IMG/VR virus record: IMGVR_UViG_3300017967_002895
Span: 1 to 48,215 of that record
Length of the DNA stretch: 48,215 nt
Source of the DNA: a virus
Direction: 5' to 3' (one strand)
The translations under genes were made by a program, and so were the position numbers. Within the stretch, counting starts at the first letter, position 1. Each line of letters starts with the position of its first letter. Below, one piece after another: positions 8,711-17,859 of this stretch. Below the pieces are notes generated by a model. That model saw only the letters and a program-made list of their open reading frames with translations, made no database searches and was not told the origin of the DNA.

Positions 8711-10079
8711 AGAAGATCCAAGCATCCCACTAGACAATAAGCAATTGCGTTTGTATGGTTCGGATGGCAAGTTCATTAGAATGAGTGTAGACGAAGCGAT
8801 TGCTAGAGGTCATAACTCTTGGAAGGGATGGAAGTGTAGTGCGGGTGTCCGAGGACTTTATATTGATTACGACGGTAACATATGGAATGCAAACTGTGCT
8901 AGTAGCCACAGAAATAGTAGCGCACATTATAATACAGTTGTAGAAGAATGGAGACTTGAACGTGAACGTGTTTTTGGTCCATATCCTCATATTGAATGGT
9001 ATAATGAAAATACAGAAGGGGGTTGGCCTCTTCCAAAAATAGGCTGGGAAACTTGTGAACAACACGTAAAATTACAGCAGACCCTAAAAGAAACTGAAGA
9101 AGCATTCTTTAGTAATTTAGGTAGAAATATGATAAAAGAAAAAATAGATACAACTGCTAGTGCTTGGAAATGGGAAAGTACACTAGATGATATACCAGAC
9201 AATTGGGGTCTATTAGGTAATATCCGTGAAGGTATAGATATACCCGAAGAGTATGTAGTATGTCCATTTAATAATTGTGGCTGCGGTGCTGATGTTATAT
9301 TAAGTAAAGCAAAAACAAAAAAGCATATAAAGTTTTTAGATGTGACTCATAACGGTTATTCTGGAACGGAACGAGGTGGCGATGATTACACAGCACAATC
9401 TATTGACAAAGGAGTCGCTGTAGAAATGAACTTTCCTATACCATATCAGATATTATGGGATATTGGTAGAAGATGTAATTATGCTTGTGATTATTGCTGG
9501 CCAGCAGTTCATAGTAACACAGAAAGATTTCCTACATATGAATCAGTTATCGAAACGATAGATATGATTATTGAACATTGGAGCGGCGGAGATCAAATCA
9601 GATGGAACTTTGGTGGAGGAGAGCCTACAATGCATCCTCAATTTATTGATATCTTAAAGCATTTGAAATCTAAAAATCAATGGACGCTGGTAACTACAAA
9701 TGGTAGTCGCAGTACTAAGTTTTGGCGTGAGGCAACACAGTATATAAATAGTGTCAATATGAGCGCACATTTTGCTAGTATGGATTTATACCGTGGAAAC
9801 GAAGACAGATTTATCGAAAATTGTAAAATAATCATGCAGCACCATGATGATGTTGATGATGATCTATGGTTAGAAATTAAACTTATGACCCCTCCAGGAT
9901 TTTTAGATAGAGCGCAAAAACTAAGAGATAGAATTTTAAACATACCACAATGGCATACCAATGGTGCAAATGGAAGAATGAAAGGTACTCTTAGTTTGGT
10001 ACCAATCAGAGATATAAATGATGCTAGTAGTCTTGTAAAATATAGTGATAACGAAATAGAATTTTTTAAGGAACAGTAA
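8700..10079 (+). CDS. Radical SAM protein with domain order reversed
   Basis: A 459-aa protein from the ATG at 8700; an ATG at 8685 would add five residues. The rSAM core is in the second half: C259-N-Y-A-C263-D-Y-C266 and F-G-G-G-E-P (304-309). The first 200 residues instead resemble the C-terminal auxiliary part of its neighbours: G-W-K-C46, I-D-Y-D-G-N, N-C66, then C188 and C193-G-C195. The auxiliary domain thus precedes the core, the opposite of the usual order. This could be a circular permutation, or a remnant of a lost rSAM gene fused to a new core. It overlaps the preceding rSAM gene by 11 nt. The substrate is unknown. Confidence 0.85.
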   Translation: MPIKEDPSIPLDNKQLRLYGSDGKFIRMSVDEAIARGHNSWKGWKCSAGVRGLYIDYDGNIWNANCASSHRNSSAHYNTVVEEWRLERERVFGPYPHIEWYNENTEGGWPLPKIGWETCEQHVKLQQTLKETEEAFFSNLGRNMIKEKIDTTASAWKWESTLDDIPDNWGLLGNIREGIDIPEEYVVCPFNNCGCGADVILSKAKTKKHIKFLDVTHNGYSGTERGGDDYTAQSIDKGVAVEMNFPIPYQILWDIGRRCNYACDYCWPAVHSNTERFPTYESVIETIDMIIEHWSGGDQIRWNFGGGEPTMHPQFIDILKHLKSKNQWTLVTTNGSRSTKFWREATQYINSVNMSAHFASMDLYRGNEDRFIENCKIIMQHHDDVDDDLWLEIKLMTPPGFLDRAQKLRDRILNIPQWHTNGANGRMKGTLSLVPIRDINDASSLVKYSDNEIEFFKEQ

Positions 10080-10081
10080 GA

Positions 10082-11770
10082 ATGAGTGATGTAGATAGTA
10101 GATTTGATCTGAATCCAGACATATACAGAACGCCTGAGCAACGTATAGACATGATTCTAGATCCAGATTGTCCACGTGAGGTACTTGAAATTGTAGCAAC
10201 ATTTGATGAAGACCAAGATGTATTACTTAGCGTACTTAGATCACCAATAATAGATGATGATATAATAGATATTGTAAAAGATAGACTCGGTGAGGTTTAC
10301 AATGATTTATTAGAATCTAAATTACTAAGAGAAGCAGACCAAAGTTCATTCTGTACTATTCCATGGATCCATGCTGGTACTAATGCGAATGGTAGTATTC
10401 GTGCTTGTTGTCAAATGATATACACGGATGAGTCATCTAATGTAGGACTTATTGAAAAAGATGATGGTACGTTATTGAATTATAATGATAAGATAAGCAG
10501 AAACAGAAACGCAAAATTTTGGAAGATGTTGCGAAGTGATATGTTGAAAGGTAAAAGACCATCTGCGTGTAAATTATGTTTTGACGAAGAAGATGCTGTG
10601 CCGTATGGCATGTCAAGAAGAAAATATGCCAATAAACATTTTCCAGATGTAGTACTAAATGCATATGAAAAAACTAAAAAAGATGGAAAAATTAAAAACA
10701 AAGATTTTCCTATTAGATGGTGGGATCTACGTTTTGGTAATAAATGTAATTTAAAATGCAGGTCTTGTGGTCCATCAAATAGTGATTTGTGGTATAAAGA
10801 TTATATGGAAATGGTAGACAGTAAAAAATCTGATAAACCATTTACAATTGATTTAGACGGAGAACATGCTGAAATCATAACAAATTCTAAAGGTCAGGTT
10901 GAGATACCTCATATGAAAAGTTGGTATGAAGGTTCACAACTATGGACTGATATTACAAAAAACTTAAAGTATATAGAAAGATTATATTTTACAGGAGGTG
11001 AACCTACTATCAATCATAAGCATAGAGAATTGTTAGAAATGATTGTTGAAAAAGGTTTATCGAAAAATATAGAGTTAGAATATAATAGTAATATGGCTGC
11101 GAGTAGTAAGAGCTTTTTCGATCTTTGGGCACAATTCAAAAAAGTAGTAATAGGGATGAGTCTTGATGGTATGGATAGTCATTTTGAATACATACGAAAT
11201 CCTGGAAAATGGAGTAAGACTGAAAGATTACTAAAAGAGTTAGATACTGATCCCAGACTTGATAATTTAGAAGCTAAAGTTACTTTAACTCTTAGTATTA
11301 TGAATGTGTTTCATGTACCAGACTTTATGTATTGGATAAAAGAACAAAACTTTAAGCGTCTTAGTAATGAAATGCATATACATTTAGTATTTGGTCCAGA
11401 GCAATATTGTATACAAAATTTACCTACATATCTTAAAAAAGAAGTAGAGGATCTATATAATAGATTTATAACTCATATCTGGAAAAGATGGCCAATCGAC
11501 ACTTGTACACAACATGATATGATATGGGCAGGTATTACTGAAACTGCTTTAAAGCAAGCGTTAGGACAAATGTGGGCAAAAGAACAAGACCCTAATATGT
11601 GGGAAAAATTTAAAAGAGACACAATTAGACTTGATAAAATAAGAAAAGAAGACTGGAAAGAAAGTCTACCAGATTTAGCGGCAGCAATAGGAAGAATGAA
11701 TGACGCAGAGAAACGAAAGCAAAGAACAAAACTCGCTGACCTCTCAAAAAAAGTCAAAACCAAAGTATGA
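10082..11770 (+). CDS. Twitch-type radical SAM protein with helical N-terminal extension
   Basis: A 562-aa protein of the group with an N-terminal twitch-like auxiliary domain. Residues 1-85 are a helical, HEAT-like acidic extension absent from its paralogues. The auxiliary cysteines follow: F-C91-T-I-P-W, C109-C110 and C163-x-x-C166. The core has C222-N-L-K-C226-R-S-C229 and F-T-G-G-E-P (303-308). A later G-M-S-L-D-G and Y-I-R-N-P-x-x-W segment recurs in all members here. The start is 2 nt after the preceding rSAM stop. The next gene overlaps its end by 71 nt. It is a probable oxidoreductive or coupling enzyme, substrate unknown. Confidence 0.9.
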   Translation: MSDVDSRFDLNPDIYRTPEQRIDMILDPDCPREVLEIVATFDEDQDVLLSVLRSPIIDDDIIDIVKDRLGEVYNDLLESKLLREADQSSFCTIPWIHAGTNANGSIRACCQMIYTDESSNVGLIEKDDGTLLNYNDKISRNRNAKFWKMLRSDMLKGKRPSACKLCFDEEDAVPYGMSRRKYANKHFPDVVLNAYEKTKKDGKIKNKDFPIRWWDLRFGNKCNLKCRSCGPSNSDLWYKDYMEMVDSKKSDKPFTIDLDGEHAEIITNSKGQVEIPHMKSWYEGSQLWTDITKNLKYIERLYFTGGEPTINHKHRELLEMIVEKGLSKNIELEYNSNMAASSKSFFDLWAQFKKVVIGMSLDGMDSHFEYIRNPGKWSKTERLLKELDTDPRLDNLEAKVTLTLSIMNVFHVPDFMYWIKEQNFKRLSNEMHIHLVFGPEQYCIQNLPTYLKKEVEDLYNRFITHIWKRWPIDTCTQHDMIWAGITETALKQALGQMWAKEQDPNMWEKFKRDTIRLDKIRKEDWKESLPDLAAAIGRMNDAEKRKQRTKLADLSKKVKTKV

Positions 11771-13838
11771 TTTTAAAAGCGAAGACAGAGATCAAATTGT
11801 TCTAACTGTTATTCAGCATGAAGAAGAAATGCGTCATGCCAACAGTCATTTAGGAACAGATCCTGTTTCTTCTGTTTCTAAAAATTATACATATTGGAGT
11901 CAAAGAGAGGATACTGGATATGAGTATTGGTCTAGTTTAAATCCTCCTAGAAAAAATGATAAAATATCTTTTGTTGTTTGTCCTAGTTGGGGTATTATAT
12001 TTCCTCCATATAACGCAGCACGTATATCATCATTGCTGAGAGAAAATGGTTATGAAGTAACAGTATATGATACTAATATTGAATCTTATCATTATCTTAA
12101 AGATAAGTTAGATTATGATCCATGGGACGCAATATACTGGGATCATTGGATTGTTCCAAACTATGATACTAAAATAAAACCTGCGTTAACTCCACTATTA
12201 GACGAAACAGTACAGCGTATTATTAACGATGGTGCTAGATTTGTTGGCTTCAGTTTGTATGCTACAAATACTGTTCCTAGTGCGTATATGATAAAAGAAT
12301 TAAAGCGTCTTGCGCCCGATATCACAATATTAATAGGTGGCCCAGAAGCGTTCCAAGACTGGTTAGATGATTATGAAGAACCCAATCCTCATAAAAGACA
12401 TCCATATCCTTTGGCAGATATAATAGAAAACTATGATGTTAGAATTATAGGTGAAGGTGAAGAAATGTTATTGGGTTACCTAGAAAACTATAGTGAATAT
12501 TCAAAAGAAGATGGTCCTCATGTTTTCGGAGGAGCAAATAGCAGACTTGATTTAAACCAAATGCCTTTTCCAGATTATTCAGATTATGATTTGTCTCTAT
12601 ATTCTCACCAAGGCGGTGTTAGTATTGAAACTAGTAGAGGTTGTATTGCTCTATGTAGTTTCTGTTCCGAGACACACTTTTGGAAGTTTAGATCCCGTGA
12701 AAGTACAAATGTTATAGATGAAATGCAGCATCAGATTGATACTTATGGTACAAGACGATTTTGGTTTGTTGATAGTTTAGTAAATGGTAATATAAAAGCG
12801 TTTAGAGATTTAGTAGATCAGATAATTGAACGTAGTATGGACATCAGATGGAATAGCTATGCTAGATGTGATGGACGTATGGATTTAGAATTCTTTCATA
12901 AAATCAAAGCGAGTGGTTGTAGCTTGTTAAGTTTTGGAGTTGAAAGTGGAAGTGAAAAGGTTCTACTTGATATGAAAAAGAAAATTAAAGTTTGGGAAAT
13001 AGAAGACAACTTACGTGATGCTAAAATAGCAGGAATAGAAAATCATATTAACTGGGTCGTCGGATTCCCAACTGAAGGACCTGCTGAATGGTGTCATAGT
13101 TTACACGTTTTGTATAATATACGAAATTGGGCCACGGTTATCTCGCCGGGCATGACATGCGGTGATGCTCCACTGAGTGATATGAACAAGAACTGGAAAA
13201 ACTATAAAATTCAATGGAGTGAAACTCCATGGGATAATAAGTTTATGAGTAATTGGTATACAGAAAATTATGAGAATACTATTCTACATAGGGCATTACG
13301 ATTGAAGTACATGAATCAATGGTTGTCTATGTGTATCAACGAAGCAGAAGGAACTATAATTAATTCTCAGAGTCGTCCGGGAATGAGTAAATTTGTAGAA
13401 TTTGAACAGAATAATCCCGGAGAATATAAGGATTACATACCACAACGTTCAAATCAAAATTTTAATATTTTTAGTGGTGATACCGCCCAAAATAATTTAG
13501 CTGCTACATTGGCAAATGAAAACTTACCACATATGTGGATTATGTATCAAGCGTTCAGTGGACATAAATTTAAAATGACTTGGGATCCGGAACTAGATAT
13601 GCAGGAGTTTGGTGTGAGCCTTGCCACTATGCTATCAGGCGAAGCAGAGTGGGAAGTTGATGACAACGGCGACTATAGCTTTAAATGCTGGTATGAATTT
13701 GAGCATGTAGCACAAAACGAAGACAGGTCAGTAGAAGAACATGAACTAAAAAGAGAAGATATGTCTTTTGATAAACAGTATTTTGAACTAACAGGAAACG
13801 TATCAGAGTTCGATGGAGTTGAATTTATAAATGAATGA
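11700..13838 (+). CDS. B12-binding-type radical SAM protein
   Basis: A 712-aa protein of the class B (cobalamin-binding) rSAM type. Residues about 87-260 resemble the Rossmann-like B12-binding domain (FVVCPSWG, then Y-x-V-T-V-Y-D, V-G-F-S, I-L-I-G-G-P-E and I-I-G-E-G-E). The core follows with R-G-C315-I-A-L-C319-S-F-C322 and later G-V-E-S-G-S and V-V-G-F-P-T-E-G. Residues about 480-712 are a long extension I do not recognise. Class B members are often methylases or ring-forming enzymes. The ATG at 11700 is preceded by AGGAAGA; an ATG at 11829 would avoid most of the 71-nt overlap but has a weaker site. Confidence 0.88.
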   Translation: MTQRNESKEQNSLTSQKKSKPKYDFKSEDRDQIVLTVIQHEEEMRHANSHLGTDPVSSVSKNYTYWSQREDTGYEYWSSLNPPRKNDKISFVVCPSWGIIFPPYNAARISSLLRENGYEVTVYDTNIESYHYLKDKLDYDPWDAIYWDHWIVPNYDTKIKPALTPLLDETVQRIINDGARFVGFSLYATNTVPSAYMIKELKRLAPDITILIGGPEAFQDWLDDYEEPNPHKRHPYPLADIIENYDVRIIGEGEEMLLGYLENYSEYSKEDGPHVFGGANSRLDLNQMPFPDYSDYDLSLYSHQGGVSIETSRGCIALCSFCSETHFWKFRSRESTNVIDEMQHQIDTYGTRRFWFVDSLVNGNIKAFRDLVDQIIERSMDIRWNSYARCDGRMDLEFFHKIKASGCSLLSFGVESGSEKVLLDMKKKIKVWEIEDNLRDAKIAGIENHINWVVGFPTEGPAEWCHSLHVLYNIRNWATVISPGMTCGDAPLSDMNKNWKNYKIQWSETPWDNKFMSNWYTENYENTILHRALRLKYMNQWLSMCINEAEGTIINSQSRPGMSKFVEFEQNNPGEYKDYIPQRSNQNFNIFSGDTAQNNLAATLANENLPHMWIMYQAFSGHKFKMTWDPELDMQEFGVSLATMLSGEAEWEVDDNGDYSFKCWYEFEHVAQNEDRSVEEHELKREDMSFDKQYFELTGNVSEFDGVEFINE

Positions 13839-14706
13839 ACATGAATTATTTAAAAAGATATTTTTAGATAATAGAGATGATGATGTAAACTATGCGTTAT
13901 TGACTCATCCATCTCACTCATGGCGTACGATAGCACAACCAACATACGAAGATTGGAAAGACGTATTAAAAGAATTTAGTTTGATAGATTGTTTTATAGA
14001 CACAAGGGAACATAACATGAGTCAACTGTGGTTAGATGGCAACCTTTCAGAAAAATATCATAGTATACCATATGGTAGTGGCGTTTTAAAAGGTCTAGAT
14101 TTTTTAAAAGACTTACAGCTTATAGACAAAAACGATGAAGCAGACTTTGATAATCTATTCGCAAGATTCTATCGTATGCTAGTATTATGTAGTGATTTGA
14201 TAGAAGGAGATGTTAAGTCGCCTCCTGTATTAAGCAACGTTCATAGAAATACAATTCATCCAGGAAGTACAATAAGCCAATCTCATCAAATAATCGATAA
14301 GCCTCTGCGTATAATCTTAATGAAACCTAAAGATGAAAGTAGAATTGAAATCCCTGTTAACATATTAAAAGTAAACAAGTATATTTCAACTTTAGAAGAT
14401 TTAGAAAAATCATATGAAGGAAATCTTCTTGGCTTCATAGAAAGAATAGCAGGAAGAATAAAACATTTACATCTTTACAGTTATCATTCATCTTGGGAAA
14501 AACCTGATGATAGAGGTTATGTAGAATACCCAAAGTTTGATGCTGTGAAATTTTTAAAATATTGTAATGATAACTTTCCAGATACATGTGAAAGTGTAAC
14601 CGTACGATTACCAAGGATGACAACAGATTTAACATTTAAAGTAACAAACGATTCAGATTTAATAAAACAAGCATTCATTTACGGAAAGAAAGAATGTTTC
14701 ATTTAA
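13831..14706 (+). CDS. Hypothetical protein in glycan/rSAM operon
   Basis: A 291-aa soluble protein I do not recognise. It has a mixed alpha/beta composition with conspicuous His and Trp residues in the N-terminal third, and ends in a beta-like segment followed by Y-G-K-K-E-C-F-I. No Fe-S, nucleotide-binding or membrane motif is evident. It overlaps the B12-type rSAM gene by 8 nt and is followed after 12 nt by the cytidylyltransferase-like gene. The context suggests a role in the same pathway, for example as a partner or substrate carrier, but nothing in the sequence proves this. Confidence 0.65.
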   Translation: MNEHELFKKIFLDNRDDDVNYALLTHPSHSWRTIAQPTYEDWKDVLKEFSLIDCFIDTREHNMSQLWLDGNLSEKYHSIPYGSGVLKGLDFLKDLQLIDKNDEADFDNLFARFYRMLVLCSDLIEGDVKSPPVLSNVHRNTIHPGSTISQSHQIIDKPLRIILMKPKDESRIEIPVNILKVNKYISTLEDLEKSYEGNLLGFIERIAGRIKHLHLYSYHSSWEKPDDRGYVEYPKFDAVKFLKYCNDNFPDTCESVTVRLPRMTTDLTFKVTNDSDLIKQAFIYGKKECFI

Positions 14707-14718
14707 GAAAGGTATAAT

Positions 14719-15363
14719 ATGGGATTTGTAGGTGTAACTAATTATAAAAAGAGTAGTGAAAGATTACCCGGTAAACATCATATGGAGTTTTACGATGGTA
14801 AATCTCTTGTAGATGTAAAACTAGAACAATTGTTTGCAGCCGGAGCAGAACACGTTTATATTAGCACAGATGATACAGAAGTATCTAATACAGAAAATGT
14901 CACGTATGTTCAACGTGATTCTGAATATTGTAACAATGTAACTAGATTTACATATGTATTAGAACAGATATATAACGGTGTACCAGTTGAAGATGACCAA
15001 GATGTAATTTATACATTTGTTTGTTGTCCTCTGTTTAAAAGATATGATGAATTATATAATGTATATAAGAATACAGGAAAGAACCATATTGCTGTACACA
15101 ATAGTTCACATTATTATTTGGATGTTAATAAAAGACCTATTAATTTTACATTCGGTCTTTGGCATCCATACAGTCAAGGAATAGATCCAGTATATATGTT
15201 TCCATATGCAGGTACAGTCTGTAAGATGAAAGATTTAAGAGAAGCAAAATACATGATACCAATGGAGTTCGAATATTTTAATATGAATCAATTCGAAGCT
15301 ATCGATATTGATGAATTGGAAGAGTTTGAATTAGCACAGGCATTGTATAGTCATTATAAATAA
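14719..15363 (+). CDS. CMP-sugar cytidylyltransferase-like protein (NeuA/KdsB type)
   Basis: A 214-aa protein with the layout of CMP-sialic acid / acylneuraminate cytidylyltransferases. K-S-S-E-R-L-P-G-K (11-19) corresponds to the CTP-binding S-x-R-x-P-x-K loop. V-Y-I-S-T-D-D-T-E-V (46-55) matches the conserved V-x-x-S-T-D-D-x-x-I strand, and a late I-D-I-D-x-x-E-E-F-E-L-A-Q-A stretch matches the family C-terminus. Such enzymes activate a nonulosonic or related acidic sugar with CTP. The lysine replacing the usual N-terminal arginine is unusual. AAGAAAGG precedes the ATG. No other sialic-acid synthesis genes are visible, so the sugar may come from the host or from the rSAM enzymes. Confidence 0.75.
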   Translation: MGFVGVTNYKKSSERLPGKHHMEFYDGKSLVDVKLEQLFAAGAEHVYISTDDTEVSNTENVTYVQRDSEYCNNVTRFTYVLEQIYNGVPVEDDQDVIYTFVCCPLFKRYDELYNVYKNTGKNHIAVHNSSHYYLDVNKRPINFTFGLWHPYSQGIDPVYMFPYAGTVCKMKDLREAKYMIPMEFEYFNMNQFEAIDIDELEEFELAQALYSHYK

Positions 15364-15367
15364 TCCT

Positions 15368-16363
15368 ATGATAGAATTATATGGGCGTGGAATTTATCCA
15401 TCTTACGGTAGAGAAATAAAAAGTAAGTTAGTAGAAGAATTTACTGACCATGGAAAGTTTGGCAATGACAATTGTGCTGAAGATAGAACCGTCGAAATAG
15501 TAAAAAAATATAGTAAATCACAACCAGAACTATTAAGTAAACTTTTTACCATTGGTATAGATGATTATACTATAGAAGAATTCTGTAATTGGACGTACAA
15601 ATATAACAATTACGATTTTAGAAGCAAACACAACTATACTGATAAAAATACTAAAAATGAAATCTGGTGTTTTGGTTGTAGCTATACTGAAGGGATAGGA
15701 GTCCCAGAGAGTCGAAGATGGACCAGTATTCTACAAAATTTCACAGATCAAAAAATTATCAACTATGGACTTAGTGGTACTGGTATAAACACAGCCTATA
15801 GAATTTTTTTGAATTGGGTAAAGTTTGTAGAACATCCTCCTAGCCATATTATAATGCTTGGTTTTTTTGAAGGTAGAGCAGAACAGAAAAGAACATTTGA
15901 AGGTAATACTTTTTACAGGCCCTTAATGTTGACTATATTAGATGATTTAAAAAACAGAAACAAAAATATGGGTGTAGAGAGGTTCAAAGAAATGGAACAC
16001 GGTTATACTCTTAAACAAATAGAAAAGTTTTTTTATGATGAAATATTGAGATACGATTTTTATAAGAATAGTATATTAGATATCTGTAAAGAATATAACA
16101 TAAAATATTATTTTGAAGAACCATGGTTTTTAGATTTACCAAAAATAACTACACATACATATGGTTTTGCAAGGGATTTACAGCCAGCTGATATAAGTAA
16201 ATCCCTTGATATTTTAGATAGTGATTTAATCTTTAATGAACACGTTCACAGTCCAGAAAATTTTCAACAAAACTTTTATAAGAAATTTATCAGCCATCCT
16301 AGCCCTATATTTCATAAAAAAGTAGGAGAACACATGTATAATAACTTTCTTAGACAATCTTAA
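15368..16363 (+). CDS. SGNH/GDSL hydrolase-like protein with N-terminal extension
   Basis: A 331-aa protein. From residue 99 it has the SGNH block I signature W-C-F-G-C-S105-Y-T-E-G, with S105 the presumed nucleophile; G-L-S-G-T-G is the likely block II. A terminal H-P-S-P-x-x-H-K-K-V-G-E-H may give the His partner. The first 95 residues are a separate helical region. SGNH proteins encoded with glycan genes are often O-acyltransferases or esterases, so acylation or deacylation of a sugar is plausible. Three other proteins in the window start with the same motif. Its last 14 nt overlap a convergent minus-strand gene. Confidence 0.7.
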   Translation: MIELYGRGIYPSYGREIKSKLVEEFTDHGKFGNDNCAEDRTVEIVKKYSKSQPELLSKLFTIGIDDYTIEEFCNWTYKYNNYDFRSKHNYTDKNTKNEIWCFGCSYTEGIGVPESRRWTSILQNFTDQKIINYGLSGTGINTAYRIFLNWVKFVEHPPSHIIMLGFFEGRAEQKRTFEGNTFYRPLMLTILDDLKNRNKNMGVERFKEMEHGYTLKQIEKFFYDEILRYDFYKNSILDICKEYNIKYYFEEPWFLDLPKITTHTYGFARDLQPADISKSLDILDSDLIFNEHVHSPENFQQNFYKKFISHPSPIFHKKVGEHMYNNFLRQS

Positions 16364-17090
16364 CGTAGTTCAGTCGAGTCTCTTTGATTGTCTCATTGTT
16401 CCAAACACGTCCCAAATCTTTTACTTTTCCTGTAATTTTAAAAGAACCTTTTTTATTTGCTATATAATCTTTTGTAGTAAAGAATGAAACACGATTACCA
16501 TCAGTCGTAATAGCATTAATATTATATCCTGCCCATGCTGTTGCTGGACGCTTAGAAATAATTTCAATTTCAGTAGACACAGTATCACCTTTAGAACCGA
16601 TATGCTCAGAACCAACTGAACGTTCTGCCAAACGCTTCTGTGTTTCTTCACGCTCAACATATGCTGGGATGTAAGCAACAACACCAATATGATGGCGAGG
16701 AGAAAGTTCTTCATCATCGGAAAGAAACTGCTGAATGCTTGTTTCAAAGTCATTCAATTGATCTCCTAAAACTTTGAACATGTAGTCAAGTTCTAGATTC
16801 TTCATCATTTCTTCAGCTTCTATCATAACATCAGTAGAAAGAGCATCGCCGTCTAACTGTTGGATGGTTTCCATAACAAAGCGGTTACTTTGCTTGACTA
16901 ATACATATTGACTGTTTCCGTCTTCATCTTCTATGAAGTCCGAATGGCCGCCACGTTTGATATACTCACCGTTAATCTTTTGAGCAACGATAGCAAGCGC
17001 AAGTAACTCAGTTTTAGTAACAGGATTATCGTAGAAAACTGATGGTTTTAGTTTTAAAGTTTCATCAGCAAATGAACGAGCATTAATCAT
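16350..17090 (-). CDS. Conserved phage hypothetical protein (early)
   Basis: A 246-aa protein I cannot name. The N-terminal half is helical and acidic. The C-terminal 70 residues (S-F-K-I-T-G-K-V-K-D near the end, then a terminal strand) look like a small beta-barrel or OB-type fold, as in phage proteins handling nucleic acids; this is inference. It starts at ATG 17090 behind AGAGGA and a sigma70-type promoter at 17120-17147, so early expression is expected. Its end overlaps the convergent SGNH gene by 14 nt. Confidence 0.65.
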   Translation of the reverse strand: MINARSFADETLKLKPSVFYDNPVTKTELLALAIVAQKINGEYIKRGGHSDFIEDEDGNSQYVLVKQSNRFVMETIQQLDGDALSTDVMIEAEEMMKNLELDYMFKVLGDQLNDFETSIQQFLSDDEELSPRHHIGVVAYIPAYVEREETQKRLAERSVGSEHIGSKGDTVSTEIEIISKRPATAWAGYNINAITTDGNRVSFFTTKDYIANKKGSFKITGKVKDLGRVWNNETIKETRLNYVKIV

Positions 17091-17119
17091 GTTTAAGTCC
17101 TCTCTGTGATTACTCTATT

Positions 17120-17147
17120 AATATAGCACGATTCGCTATCTTGTCAA
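17120..17147 (-). promoter_or_regulatory. Sigma70-type early promoter
   Basis: On the minus strand, TTGACA (17147-17142), a 16-nt spacer containing CGAATCGTGC, and TATATT (17125-17120). The leader after it (TAATCACAGAGAGGACTTA) is nearly repeated downstream of the promoter at 19167-19194. Confidence 0.8.
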
Positions 17148-17150
17148 GTT

Positions 17151-17342
17151 TTAGTAGATTGCCTCCCATACACACTCAGCAACAAAGTCACCATTATCAT
17201 TGATAGCATCTAGTTCTTCCTCAGTAGCAGGAACACCATCAATGTCACAGCTTTCGATATACGCATCGCAGAAGTCAGGATAGTCTGCCATGTCAATACA
17301 TGCTACTTCTACATTATCAATTTTATTAAAGTCTATATTCAT
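17151..17342 (-). CDS. Small acidic phage protein
   Basis: A 63-aa, strongly acidic protein (many Asp/Glu, four Cys) of unknown function. Its ATG shares one base with the TAA of the gene before it (TAATG), so translation is probably coupled. It is the last gene of an early three-gene minus-strand operon from the promoter at 17828-17856. Acidic proteins of this size from early phage operons are often inhibitors of host factors or DNA mimics; there is no specific evidence for that here. Confidence 0.6.
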   Translation of the reverse strand: MNIDFNKIDNVEVACIDMADYPDFCDAYIESCDIDGVPATEEELDAINDNGDFVAECVWEAIY

Positions 17343-17536
17343 TACACTACCTCCGCATAGTCACAGAATGTTTGATTAAAAACAGAAACAAGATCCTCAT
17401 AGTCACCTGACTTCATTTCGTCAAGCACAGCTTCGGCATCTTGCGAAGCATAACCTAAATCTTTCATCAACTGAACTGCTACACCTAAGATGTAGAAAGC
17501 GTTTCCGTTTGGTGAATCCCGATAAATTGTCTGCAT
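17342..17536 (-). CDS. Small conserved phage protein
   Basis: A 64-aa protein beginning M-x-T-I-Y-R-D-S-P-N-G-N-A-F, an opening I recognise from small early proteins of many large phages, followed by an amphipathic helix and an acidic tail. Function unknown. AAGGAGAG precedes the ATG, 10 nt after the upstream stop. Middle gene of the early operon 17798-17151. Confidence 0.65.
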   Translation of the reverse strand: MQTIYRDSPNGNAFYILGVAVQLMKDLGYASQDAEAVLDEMKSGDYEDLVSVFNQTFCDYAEVV

Positions 17537-17546
17537 ATCTCTCTCC

Positions 17547-17798
17547 TTATGCGAATAAAGGTTTCATTGTTTCGAACACTTTGTTGTAAGCATTCACTTC
17601 TGCTTCATACCATTCGTAGAAGTCACTGTCACTATCAAAACGAGCATTGTCACTGCCATAACTTGCGCAGTGTTCTTCCCAAACACGATCCATAGCCATC
17701 ATGCCTTCAAGCAAGTCGCCACGACCATAATGTGTCATAGTCACTTTTGCTTCTTCAAAAGTCATATCAAATTTGTTAAAAGCTGGGATACGAAACAT
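17547..17798 (-). CDS. Small early phage protein
   Basis: An 83-aa soluble protein, probably all-helical and rich in Asp/Glu/Tyr/Trp. I do not recognise a family. It is the first gene behind the sigma70-type promoter at 17828-17856, with AGAAAGG ahead of the ATG, and is followed by two more small genes in the same direction. Position and size fit an early host-interaction or accessory protein; no function can be assigned. Confidence 0.6.
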   Translation of the reverse strand: MFRIPAFNKFDMTFEEAKVTMTHYGRGDLLEGMMAMDRVWEEHCASYGSDNARFDSDSDFYEWYEAEVNAYNKVFETMKPLFA

Positions 17799-17827
17799 AT
17801 TGTCACCTTTCTCTCAATTACATATAT

Positions 17828-17856
17828 AATATATAGTGATTCGCAGGATCTGTCAA
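17828..17856 (-). promoter_or_regulatory. Sigma70-type early promoter
   Basis: Minus strand TTGACA (17856-17851), a 17-nt spacer ending GCGAATCACTA, and TATATT (17833-17828), just after the stop of the lipoprotein gene. It shares the ACTTGACA start and the GAATC spacer element with the promoters at 17120 and 19167. Confidence 0.8.
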
Positions 17857-17859
17857 GTT

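Noticed and set aside
14713-14718. TATAAT before the cytidylyltransferase-like gene
   Set aside because: It abuts the ATG and has no recognisable -35; a chance match in AT-rich DNA.
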